Shown in pieces: positions 34,139 to 41,989 of a stretch of 64,000 nt of DNA. The stretch lies in the NCBI RefSeq assembly GCF_023715685.1, contig NZ_JAMBOQ010000004.1:372001-436000 (forward strand), given 5' to 3'. The stretch's first letter is position 1; each line of letters starts with the position of its first letter. The position numbers and the translations under genes were made by a program. This DNA is from Priestia aryabhattai. Lineage in GTDB: Bacteria; Bacillota; Bacilli; Bacillales; Bacillaceae_H. The notes beneath the pieces are model-generated. The model was not told the DNA's origin and did no database searches. It saw only the letters and a list, made by a program, of their open reading frames with translations.

Positions 34139-34373
34139 GGAGTCAACCCCAATACATTTTGTCGTTCACATAAGCTATTCGTATGATGTCTGCTAAAGAA
34201 AGCGATTATACATTTCTGTAAAATATAGAAAGTATTTCAGGAGATATCGGGAGCTCTTAAATAATAAAGAGATTTGTTATGAGGAATATTTACGCAGCTT
34301 TAACCTGTTGAAGAGTCGTATGAATAAGTAGAAAAATGCCACACTAAAGAGTGAACAAATGGAAAGGAGCACT
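34139..34373. other. Intergenic region
   Basis: Divergent promoter region between the ger remnant and the coiled-coil gene. No gene or hairpin of note. Confidence 0.4.
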
Positions 34374-34646
34374 ATGATGAAAAAATTCCCATATAATAAA
34401 GATAAACAACAATCGTTTCAAGCAGCACAGCAGGGGCATAAAGAAGCAGTAGATGCATATGAACAGGCAAATGAAGCTAAAAATGATGCATCGTATGGAC
34501 ATGAAGCAAAGCAAGCGATAGGTGAAGTGAATGAAGCTTCTCAGCAAATTGAGAACGCGCTTGAAAATGCTTCTGAAACACAGCGTCAGCGTTTAACAGA
34601 GTTTCAGCAAGATATAAAAGATATGGAGAACGACCTTAATCAATAA
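34374..34646 (+). CDS. Small Gln/Ala/Glu-rich helical protein
   Basis: 90 residues from ATG 34374 (34377 also possible) with GGAAAGGAG upstream. The sequence is almost entirely polar heptad-like helix: SFQAAQQGHKEAVDAYEQAN, then EVNEASQQIENALENAS, ending in QQDIKDMENDLNQ. No Cys, no membrane segment. It resembles small acid-soluble or stress-type helical proteins of bacilli without matching one I can name. A terminator follows. Confidence 0.65.
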   Translation: MMKKFPYNKDKQQSFQAAQQGHKEAVDAYEQANEAKNDASYGHEAKQAIGEVNEASQQIENALENASETQRQRLTEFQQDIKDMENDLNQ

Positions 34647-34695
34647 AAGAACCGCTGTTTTACCTAGAGCAGGTTCACAATAGGATATAAATTGT

Positions 34696-34727
34696 AAAAG
34701 CAGAAGGGAAATACCTTCTGCTTTTTC
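34696..34727 (+). terminator. Terminator
   Basis: AAAAGCAGAAGG pairs with CCTTCTGCTTTT, loop GAAATA, T tail. Confidence 0.82.
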
Positions 34728-34858
34728 GAGTTAGAATTCAGGGAAGCGGACGCACATAACATTGGTTGAAATCTTGATTCATTCTTCTTTTATAAGGTAT
34801 AGAAGTTAAAAAGTTAAGAATCCTAATAAAAACACAACAATAAGAATGGAAAGGGATT

Positions 34859-36286
34859 GTGACAGGAAACATGCTAATAAATATACTAATAATGATTGTC
34901 GTATTGTATTTCATATATGTATTCGTAACTGCAGTGGTACTGTTTTATGTCCCTTTGCATAAGGGAAAAGACTTAAAAGTAATGAATACTGAGAATTTCT
35001 ACGGGAAGAAAGAGTCCGCAGACCGAGTTATGCTTTTAGAAAACGGTTATTTTTCAGGACTTGTTCGGATGCAGATGATTCAAGAAGCGAGGCATACAAT
35101 CGATATTGCGTACTTTTCGATTGGTAAAGGTCGTTCTTCGGATTTACTTATGGGCGCTTTATTCGAAGCCGCGGATCGAGGTATACGTGTTCGAGTGCTG
35201 TTAGACGGGATCTCTCATGGGTTAAAAGGCAAGCGGAAAAATGTTCTTTATGCTCTAGCTTTCCATAATAATATTGAATTAAAGTACTATGAGCCCTTTA
35301 CTATTTTTAAACCTTGGACATGGCATAATCGTCTTCACGATAAAATAATAGTAGTCGATGGCCAATTAGGTATTATTGGAGGACGAAATATTGGAGATAA
35401 ATACTTGGCCAGTCAACCAGATAAAAATTTTGTCTATGACCGTGATGTGCTGATTTATAACACAAAGCAAGAAAATCATAGTGTCATTCTCTCAATGGAG
35501 AAGTATGTGGAGAAATTATGGAACCACCCGTATACATGCAAAGCTTTTCGGCAGCTCAAGAAAACTAAACAATTTCGTGGCCTTTCAGGAAAGAAATTGT
35601 TAATAGATCAATACGAAGAGGCCAAAAAAGCAAACGAACCTTTTGTCCATCCTTATATTGTATGGAGAGAATCAACGATGCCTACAAGAAAGGTTTCTTT
35701 TATTACAAATCCTATTGAAAGAATTAATAAAAGCCCTTTTATATGGAAAACATTTATTAAGCTTGCTGAGCAAGCTGAAAAATCCATTGTCGTTCAAAGT
35801 CCTTATATGGTACCAACAAAAGAGATGGAACAGTATATAGATAAGCGAGTAAAACCTAAAGTGCAAAGAATTATTTTAACTAATTCTATTACATCCACTC
35901 CAAACGCTATGGCTTTTTCTGCATACTTGGGAGTAAGAAATCGCGTCATAAAGACTGCTTCAAAGCTTTATGAATATCAAAAGCCTTATTCAATTCACGG
36001 GAAATCTGTTGTTTACGATCAGCGTTTGAGCGCAGTTGGTTCTTTTAACTTAGATTCACGCTCTGTATTTTTAAATACTGAATCCATGGTTATGATAGAT
36101 AGTGAAGAATTTGCAGCAGAGTTAACAGGAGCTATTGAAACTAAGGTTTCACACAGTATGCTTGTGGGGAACGAGGGAGAACCTGTGGATTTTAATACGG
36201 ATTCTCAAAAAAGCGTACCTCCTATGAAATCTGCACTCCTACATATTCTTTCAGTCTTCACGAGATTTTGGAGACATTTTGTATAG
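34859..36286 (+). CDS. Phospholipase D-family protein, cardiolipin-synthase-like
   Basis: 475 residues. The start is uncertain: GTG 34859 sits just after GGAAAGGG, while ATG 34871 has only AGGA nearby. An N-terminal membrane helix (ILIMIVVLYFIYVFVTAVV) anchors two PLD domains. HKD motif one is HDKIIVVDG with GGRNIGD following, near residue 163; motif two is HGKSVVYDQ with VGSFNLDSRS following, near residue 380. This pair forms the His-Lys-Asp active site that transfers phosphatidyl groups. It is shorter-tailed and more divergent than ClsA, so substrate is open. Confidence 0.85.
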   Translation: MTGNMLINILIMIVVLYFIYVFVTAVVLFYVPLHKGKDLKVMNTENFYGKKESADRVMLLENGYFSGLVRMQMIQEARHTIDIAYFSIGKGRSSDLLMGALFEAADRGIRVRVLLDGISHGLKGKRKNVLYALAFHNNIELKYYEPFTIFKPWTWHNRLHDKIIVVDGQLGIIGGRNIGDKYLASQPDKNFVYDRDVLIYNTKQENHSVILSMEKYVEKLWNHPYTCKAFRQLKKTKQFRGLSGKKLLIDQYEEAKKANEPFVHPYIVWRESTMPTRKVSFITNPIERINKSPFIWKTFIKLAEQAEKSIVVQSPYMVPTKEMEQYIDKRVKPKVQRIILTNSITSTPNAMAFSAYLGVRNRVIKTASKLYEYQKPYSIHGKSVVYDQRLSAVGSFNLDSRSVFLNTESMVMIDSEEFAAELTGAIETKVSHSMLVGNEGEPVDFNTDSQKSVPPMKSALLHILSVFTRFWRHFV

Positions 36287-36525
36287 TTCAGCGCCTTGTC
36301 TAAAAAAGGCTTTTGCAGCAAGTCTCTAAAAATAAATAGTAGAGATTAAAAGGTACAACAACTGGTAAAGGGGTAATGTAACAAGCGGTGATATGCCTTA
36401 CAGTTTTTTTGAAACCGCTAGTACTAGTCGTGATTCATAAAAAGACCTATTGACGAAATTTCATATATGTTTTATTATGATATAGCGTCGTTAATAAACG
36501 AGGCTCTTTTGAAGAAATCATTTCT
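36287..36525. other. Region upstream of the tRNA cluster
   Basis: Holds a weak GCCTT/AAGGC hairpin at about 36293-36316 after the PLD gene, and the tRNA promoter at 36450-36478. No gene seen. Confidence 0.45.
36450..36478 (+). promoter_or_regulatory. Promoter of the tRNA cluster
   Basis: TTGACG, 17 bp, TATTAT, 48 bp before tRNA-Trp. Good sigma-A match with optimal spacing. Confidence 0.7.
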
Positions 36526-36599
36526 AGGGGCATAGTTTAAAGGTAGAACTACGGTCTCCAAAACCGTCAGTGTGGGTTCGATTCCTACTGCCCCTGCCA
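36526..36599 (+). tRNA. tRNA-Trp (anticodon CCA)
   Basis: Acceptor AGGGGCA pairs with TGCCCCT, anticodon stem ACGGT/ACCGT around CTCCAAA (anticodon CCA), T loop GGTTCGATTCC. The 3' CCA is encoded, 74 nt in all. Confidence 0.95.
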
Positions 36600-36625
36600 T
36601 TTTGGAGCTATCTTTTAATTCACAC

Positions 36626-36707
36626 GCGGGTGTGGCGGAATTGGCAGACGCGCTAGACTTAGGATCTAGTGTCTTATGACGTGGGGGTTCAAGTCCCTTC
36701 ACCCGCA
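36626..36707 (+). tRNA. tRNA-Leu (anticodon TAG)
   Basis: Acceptor GCGGGTG pairs with CACCCGC. The anticodon arm CTAGA-CTTAGGA-TCTAG gives anticodon TAG, reading CUA. A long variable arm (TGTCTTATGACG) is present as expected for Leu. The T loop is GGTTCAAGTCC. CCA is not encoded. Confidence 0.94.
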
Positions 36708-36726
36708 TCTTTACTTTCATATATGC

Positions 36727-36798
36727 GCGGAAGTAGTTCAGTGGTAGAACACCACCTTGCCAAGGTGGGGGTCGCGAGTTCGAACCTCGTCTTCCGCT
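36727..36798 (+). tRNA. tRNA-Gly (anticodon GCC)
   Basis: Acceptor GCGGAAG pairs with CTTCCGC. Anticodon arm CACCT-TGCCAAG-GTGGG has anticodon GCC. T loop AGTTCGAACCT. CCA is not encoded. Confidence 0.94.
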
Positions 36799-36805
36799 TC
36801 ATTTC

Positions 36806-36839
36806 AAAAGCAGTTTGCATGTGCAAACTGCTTTTTTTT
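36806..36839 (+). terminator. Terminator of the tRNA operon
   Basis: AAAGCAGTTTGCA pairs with TGCAAACTGCTTT, then a run of Ts, 8 bp after tRNA-Gly. Confidence 0.93.
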
Positions 36840-37014
36840 GTTGTAGAAATAAAGGGTTTTATTGTGCTGTTTTTACTTAGAAATATTTTATTAAAGCAGT
36901 GCTGCTTATACGTGTTGTTTTCATGAATATACACATAATATTGAGGTTACATTAAAAGCTAATGAACTATACGTAAAGACATCTAATATGGTTTTTAAGA
37001 TAGGGGAGAGTCCT

Positions 37015-38412
37015 ATGGAATCTAGTTGGTTTTCAATTATACCGTTTTTAATTGTTATTCCAATAGCTATTTTCACCAAACAAGTGCTGCCAGGGTTGTT
37101 TTTGGGCTTACTAGTAGGCGCTTATTTGATTGATCATTCGATTGTCGGAGGTGTTGAAAAATTACTTCACTACGTTGTACAAGCTCTTAGAAATAAAAGT
37201 AATATAGAAATCGTCGTCTTTTTATACGCGTTTTCAGGGCTTATCGGGATGATTAAGATGGCTGGAGGAGTTAAAGGATTTGTGGAAACAGCTGCAGAAA
37301 AAATTGATACAAGAAAAAAAGCCCTTATTTTAACCTATGTTTCAACCATTGGAACATTCAGTGCTCCTACATTTCGTTTTGTTACGATCGCGCCCATCAT
37401 GAGAGCGCTACTGAAGAAAGTGAAAATGACGACAGCAGAGTTAGGATTTGTTATTGAAACAACTGCTACTCCTGTCATCGTCTTAATTCCCGTGGCAACG
37501 GCATTTGTAGGATATATGGTGTCAATCATTCAAATGGCGATTGATCATCAAGGCATAAAACAAGACGCGTATTCTTTATTCATTCAAAGCATTCCTTATA
37601 ATTTCTTTTCGATTGTGATTATTTTAGTAGGAATTTATTTCAGCTTTCTTCATCATTCAACATCTACTGCTCCTATGAAGCTGGAAGAAGACGAAAAAGA
37701 TTGGCATGACTGTCATCCTTGTGTCTCGAAGGATTTACCTTCTAAGCCTTGGAATCTGCTAGTACCTTTACTTGTTGTAATTTCGTTGACCTTATTTTTA
37801 ACATGGTGGAGCGGTCACCATAAAAGCCACACCTTTTTTGAAGCGTTTATTAAAGCAGACGTGCTGGAAGCGATGGTAGTAGCTTTGATTATGACTACGT
37901 TAATTACCCTCATTTTTTTCCTATTTCAGCGCTTTACCCTACATGATTTGCTTAATGGTTTTATCACAGGAGGCAATGACTTAATGTCCGTTATTCTTTT
38001 GTTATCGGTAGTATGGGGATTATCCGCTGTTACAGAAGACTTAGGGTTTTCCAACTTTGTGACGGCACATTCCAAGTGGATTCCTCATATGTTCATCACT
38101 CCTTTTATGTTTATCTTTGGAGCTGCTATTTCTTACTTTATCGGGTCTGCTTGGGGAACGTGGGGGATTTTAATGCCGCTTGGCGTATCACTTGCGAGTT
38201 CTGCAGATCTTTCTTTGCCGCTAATTATCGGGGCGGTGTTTGCTAGCGGTTCATTTGGAGCGTTTTCTTCGCCTTTAAGCGACGATACGAATACCATCGC
38301 CAAAATATTAGATTTATCTGTTATTGAATATGCCAAGTATAAATTAAAGCCGGCTTTAATTGCAGCGGGAATAACAGTTGCCTTCTACCTTATTGTATCT
38401 TTCCTGTTTTGA
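37015..38412 (+). CDS. NhaC-family Na+/H+ antiporter-like transporter
   Basis: 465 residues from ATG 37015 with TAGGGGAGAG upstream; the open frame continues upstream without a site. About 12 membrane helices. Family segments include GLFLGLLVGAYL, STIGTFSAPTFRFVTIAPI, TPVIVLIPVATAFVGYM, and the late motif GSAWGTWGILMPLGVSLA with SPLSDDTNTIAKI. A His-rich loop (HDCHPC) sits between helices in the middle. It probably exchanges Na+ for H+; the His/Cys loop and divergence leave the substrate open. It is distinct from the SAM-controlled NhaC relative at 21.6 kb. Confidence 0.85.
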   Translation: MESSWFSIIPFLIVIPIAIFTKQVLPGLFLGLLVGAYLIDHSIVGGVEKLLHYVVQALRNKSNIEIVVFLYAFSGLIGMIKMAGGVKGFVETAAEKIDTRKKALILTYVSTIGTFSAPTFRFVTIAPIMRALLKKVKMTTAELGFVIETTATPVIVLIPVATAFVGYMVSIIQMAIDHQGIKQDAYSLFIQSIPYNFFSIVIILVGIYFSFLHHSTSTAPMKLEEDEKDWHDCHPCVSKDLPSKPWNLLVPLLVVISLTLFLTWWSGHHKSHTFFEAFIKADVLEAMVVALIMTTLITLIFFLFQRFTLHDLLNGFITGGNDLMSVILLLSVVWGLSAVTEDLGFSNFVTAHSKWIPHMFITPFMFIFGAAISYFIGSAWGTWGILMPLGVSLASSADLSLPLIIGAVFASGSFGAFSSPLSDDTNTIAKILDLSVIEYAKYKLKPALIAAGITVAFYLIVSFLF

Positions 38413-38435
38413 ATAAGGGAAACAGTTATCTATTC

Positions 38436-38558
38436 TCAATTTTCCACTTTTTTTAGCTTAAAGTAAGCATACAGTCCTAATGATAGGCACACTAGTATGA
38501 TACAAGTAAGCGGAAACAGGATGGTATTAACAAAATGATCATAAAACCATATATACAC
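38436..38558 (-). CDS. 40-residue membrane peptide
   Basis: GTG 38558 with GAGGTGAT 6 bp upstream. Product VYIWFYDHFVNTILFPLTC, continuing as one hydrophobic helix, then a basic tail YFKLKKVEN. It is convergent with the NhaC-type gene. The frame is open further upstream but no better start is visible. Function unknown; the ribosome site makes it plausible. Confidence 0.45.
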   Translation of the reverse strand: MYIWFYDHFVNTILFPLTCIILVCLSLGLYAYFKLKKVEN

Positions 38559-38961
38559 CAAAATCACCTCACTAACTGCAAGCTTATTGTTATTGTCTCC
38601 GCTGCTTCTTCCTATTCTTAAAAAATGCAATGAGTAAAAGCAGCATAGGTACGACAGCAAAAAGTGGCATATGTAAAAGAAATCTTGCTACGTGTAATCC
38701 TTCATACTATAGGAATTGATCTTTTTCAAAGAACGAACGTGCTGCAGGCACTATACAATACTTTAAGCCCGTTTCGAGTAATGGAAGTGGCTGAATTATT
38801 TGTCCTTTTTTCTCTTTTATTTTTCTTTTTCGCAGAGTTACTTTAACTTTTTTTAAAGAAGCGTCAACAAAAGCAATAGTAACTTGGTACAAAGAGGTTT
38901 TTATATCTTCACTATCGAAACAAGCGTGTAGAAAGATAGCTTTAAGATAGGGGAGAATCAC
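38559..38961. other. Region with doubtful small frames
   Basis: Contains a 26-codon minus-strand frame starting MPLFAVVPMLLLLIAFF (ATG at 38673) and a 60-codon plus-strand GTG frame at 38664. Neither has a ribosome site. The GNAT gene promoter must also lie here. Confidence 0.35.
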
Positions 38962-39474
38962 ATGAACATTGAGACTAACAGATTACTAATACGCAAATTC
39001 AAATATGAAGATTGGCAAGATGTCTACGAATACACATCTGATGCTGACGTCATGAAGTACATACCAGAAGGTGTTTTTAGTAAGGATGATGCGAAGAAAT
39101 TTGTAAATGAAAATATGAAGAGAAACAATGAAAATTTTCCGGTTGTATTGAAAAATAAAAAAATCATAATTGGCCATATCGTCTTTTTTAACTGTTTTGG
39201 TGACCATACTTATGAAATCGGCTGGGTGTTTAATTCTGAATATCATCAGAAAGGGTACGCTTCAGAAGCGGCAAAAGCAGTAATGGACTACGCCTTTAAC
39301 ACAATGAAACTGCATCGGATTATTGCTACTTGTCAACCTGAAAACACGCCTTCTTATCGGGTTATGGAGAATGTAGGGATGAGAAGGGAAGGGTATTTCA
39401 AAAAATGTATTCCAGCTGGTAAAGGATGGTGGGATGAATATTATTACGCGATTTTAAAGGAAGAGTGGAAATGA
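38962..39474 (+). CDS. GNAT-family N-acetyltransferase (RimJ/RimL-like)
   Basis: 170 residues, TAGGGGAGAAT upstream. N-terminal IETNRLLIRKFKYEDWQDVYE and the acetyl-CoA site YHQKGYASEAAKAVMDYAF followed by LHRIIATCQPENTPSYRVMENVGMRREGYFKK are typical of the RimJ/RimL branch, which acetylates protein N-termini or small amines. The substrate is not deducible. Single-gene unit. Confidence 0.92.
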   Translation: MNIETNRLLIRKFKYEDWQDVYEYTSDADVMKYIPEGVFSKDDAKKFVNENMKRNNENFPVVLKNKKIIIGHIVFFNCFGDHTYEIGWVFNSEYHQKGYASEAAKAVMDYAFNTMKLHRIIATCQPENTPSYRVMENVGMRREGYFKKCIPAGKGWWDEYYYAILKEEWK

Positions 39475-39666
39475 GTTTTACTCTTATAGAAGATTTTATG
39501 TTTTACACGTTGTAAAGACGAAAACAAGCCCGTTTAAAAAAAAATGAGCAGAACAGCAAACCAAAACGTCTACGCAGACATACAATAACCTATCCATGAG
39601 AAACACCCCATGTTTGAACCTTCTTTGTTTTAGCAACAGAAAATTACGTTGAAAGGGAGTGCTTGT

Positions 39667-39786
39667 ATGTCTAATGCTGGATGTGGATTCGGTTCGGGTT
39701 TCGCTTTATTAGTTGTATTATTTATCCTATTAGTAATTATCGGATGTAGTTGTTATAGCGGTGGTTATGGTGGCTACGGCTGCTAA
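39667..39786 (+). CDS. YjcZ-family sporulation peptide
   Basis: 39 residues, GAAAGGGAGTG upstream. Product begins MSNAGCGFGSGFALLVVLFILL and ends in a Gly/Tyr/Cys tail (GGYGGYGC). The Gly-rich start, the single helix FALLVVLFILLVII and the terminal Gly/Tyr pattern match the YjcZ peptides made in sporulating bacilli, of unknown role. A strong terminator follows at once. Confidence 0.85.
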   Translation: MSNAGCGFGSGFALLVVLFILLVIIGCSCYSGGYGGYGC

Positions 39787-39797
39787 TTATACGACTG

Positions 39798-39829
39798 AAA
39801 AGCCTAAAGAAGTTTCTTTAGGCTTTTTT
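39798..39829 (+). terminator. Terminator of the YjcZ gene
   Basis: AAAGCCTAAAGAA pairs with TTCTTTAGGCTTT, loop GT, then Ts. Confidence 0.9.
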
Positions 39830-39867
39830 CATGTCCATTATAAAATATAAAAAACAGGAAGAGATGA

Positions 39868-40806
39868 TTAATCAGCAGGCTCAGTATCAACATGCGATTC
39901 AATTTTTTTCTCTTTCGGCAATTGGTCATTAGAAGCCCAAGGAACGCGGCGAGGCTTATATTCAATCGCATCAGTAGAGTACACGGCTACGCTTACGACC
40001 CCGCCATGTACTTGCGCTCGAATCAATAAAGGATCGCTGTACGTATTTTTAAAATGAAAGTCAGGTCCATACCAGCTGACGGTAGCATCTCGCCCAGGAG
40101 GTACGTAGGAAACACTGCGGCTGTGTGAATAACGCTGTGTAATCGTTACGCCAGCATTATCGACGGCGTTAAACAAGGTAGAAGAAACTTGGCAAATTCC
40201 TCCACCAACTCCTTCAGAATACTCTCCTTTTACAATAATTGGCGCACGCATATACCCTTTTGCTGCCGTTCTTTTTCCAACGGTTTGATTAAAAGAGAAA
40301 ACTTCCCCAGGAAATACGACGCTGCTGTCTAGTGATTCAACCGCAAGAGAAATATTGTGAGAACGATTTTTATTATGAGGGTTAAATACCGTATGATAAT
40401 GCCCGATTTGCTTAATTCGAATCGTTGCAAGCAGCTCCTTATCCACGCGGGGCGGAACAGGCAGCGTCGGAATTTCTAACGTTGACGTACCGCCGTTAAA
40501 AAAATAAGTATAAAATTTCTCCGCAAAATCTTTATGATATAGTTTGACACCCGCTTGCTCAGGAACAATTTGCCCGCTTTTATCAATGCGGGCATTTATG
40601 GGCTCTCTATATGTTTTTTTATCCAATTCTTTTAGAAGAAGATTGTATTGATCATGATCAACCATAGGTACAGGAAGAAGAGGGACTGCCACTCTGTCCC
40701 GTTCAATCCGTTGAATTGTTTTACCGTTATGAGTAATAGATAGGTGGTCTTGTGTAGAAAGAGGTTGAATGAGCATTAAAAGTCCAAACATCCAAGTGAA
40801 ATTCAT
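39868..40806 (-). CDS. VanW-family secreted protein
   Basis: 312 residues with an N-terminal hydrophobic signal (MNFTWMFGLLMLIQPLS). Middle region (about 20-150) resembles the peptidoglycan-binding-like part found before VanW. The VanW domain itself is about 155-285: HNISLAVESLDSSVVFPGEVFSFN, KGYMRAPIIVKGEYSEGVGGGICQVSSTLFNAV and HSRSVSYVPPGRDATVSW. The domain occurs with vancomycin resistance clusters but its activity is unknown; here there are no van genes. The C-terminal tail is Lys/Glu-rich. It is divergent from a secreted protein gene. Confidence 0.9.
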   Translation of the reverse strand: MNFTWMFGLLMLIQPLSTQDHLSITHNGKTIQRIERDRVAVPLLPVPMVDHDQYNLLLKELDKKTYREPINARIDKSGQIVPEQAGVKLYHKDFAEKFYTYFFNGGTSTLEIPTLPVPPRVDKELLATIRIKQIGHYHTVFNPHNKNRSHNISLAVESLDSSVVFPGEVFSFNQTVGKRTAAKGYMRAPIIVKGEYSEGVGGGICQVSSTLFNAVDNAGVTITQRYSHSRSVSYVPPGRDATVSWYGPDFHFKNTYSDPLLIRAQVHGGVVSVAVYSTDAIEYKPRRVPWASNDQLPKEKKIESHVDTEPAD

Positions 40807-40984
40807 ATCATATACCTCGCTTTCACCTGTTAGTATGAATAAAATGAACCATTTAATGTATAGGATTCATAAGCTCTTTTTTGTATTATTTTCCATAGGC
40901 TGCACGTGTAAAAATTTCTATTTATAATTGTATGTGTACTTTCGCATATTACATAGAGAAACTACAAGGTAATGAGGGTAGACA

Positions 40985-41800
40985 ATGACAAAATTAATGA
41001 TTTTAGTCTTTATGCTTATTAGTTTTTTTGTGCATCCCCAAAAGATGAAAGCAGAAGAAAACCTTACGTACTTTCCGGTGAGTGACACAGGAAAAGTGTT
41101 AAAGTGGAAACGTGTAGAAAACTTACTGCCGAAGGGGAAAAAATTTAAAGTTATCGATGTAGAAACCGGTTTTTACTTTTACGTGCAGCGAAGAGCCGGC
41201 TCGCATCATGCGGATGTTCAGCCCCTTACACGTCAAGATACGAAAGTAATGAAGCATTTATATAATGGAAAATGGAGCTGGAACCGAAGAGCGGTTCTCA
41301 TCCCGTCTAAAGGTCAAATGCTTGCAGCTTCCATGAATGGAATGCCTCATGGAGCCGGTGCGCTCGACAATGGGTTCCCCGGCCATTTTTGCATTCATTT
41401 TGCAGGAAGTACGACCCACAAGTCTCAAAATGTGGATCCAGGTCATCAGTTAATGGTATTAAAAGCAGGAGGAAAGCTTGATGAATATGCACTAAAAGCT
41501 GAGCCGGCAGAAGTCGTAAATATGTTTTTAACAGGATTAAAGCAAGATGACGAGGCCTTGATGCAGCCGGTTTTACGCGTGAAGCAAGAGCATAAGTTAT
41601 GGGAAAAACTGCATAGTATCTCCACTATTTATTATAAAACGGACTTATTTTATGCAAAAAAATATAAAACAAAAGAGAAAATCGCCGTAGATTGCCTTAT
41701 TTATTACGAAAATAAAGGGGCTCAAAAGACAACGATGGTCTTTACTTTAAAAAGAAATCCATTAACAAACGGGTGGGAAATTTCTTCTCTTAAATTGTAA
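40985..41800 (+). CDS. Secreted protein of unknown function
   Basis: 271 residues with a signal peptide (MTKLMILVFMLISFFVHP) ending near KAEEN. The central part is well ordered: ETGFYFYVQRRAGSHHADVQP, then NGKWSWNRRAVLIPSKG, MNGMPHGAGAL and GHFCIHFAGSTTHKS. The clustered His, Asp and Cys suggest a metal or nucleophile site, and similar proteins are conserved in Bacillaceae without known activity. The C-terminal 100 residues look like a small alpha/beta (NTF2-like) domain. Divergent from vanW; both products are exported. Confidence 0.75.
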   Translation: MTKLMILVFMLISFFVHPQKMKAEENLTYFPVSDTGKVLKWKRVENLLPKGKKFKVIDVETGFYFYVQRRAGSHHADVQPLTRQDTKVMKHLYNGKWSWNRRAVLIPSKGQMLAASMNGMPHGAGALDNGFPGHFCIHFAGSTTHKSQNVDPGHQLMVLKAGGKLDEYALKAEPAEVVNMFLTGLKQDDEALMQPVLRVKQEHKLWEKLHSISTIYYKTDLFYAKKYKTKEKIAVDCLIYYENKGAQKTTMVFTLKRNPLTNGWEISSLKL

Positions 41801-41816
41801 TGACTGATTATTTCTT

Positions 41817-41851
41817 AAAAAACACATCTGACAGAAAACAGATGTGTTTTT
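41817..41851 (+). terminator. Terminator
   Basis: AAAACACATCTG pairs with CAGATGTGTTTT, loop ACAGAAAA, T tail. Confidence 0.88.
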
Positions 41852-41989
41852 AAGCATTTGTTTAGCTCTTTAGCCCTTCACAATGTTATAGTGTAAAAAC
41901 GTGCTTACATACGATAGAAAAGAATAAAAAAGGGTATAAGTAATAATATTACTCTTTCTACAAAGAACTCTACAGCACGAAAGGAGAGG

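Noticed and set aside
36526..36798. tRNA cluster as a possible integration site
   Set aside because: No integrase, duplicated tRNA end or direct repeat is seen on either side; the flanking genes look like ordinary backbone.
38664..38846. 60-codon GTG frame starting MAYVKEILL, with a hydrophobic end
   Set aside because: No ribosome site and weak codon pattern. It could be a remnant, but I cannot support it as a gene.
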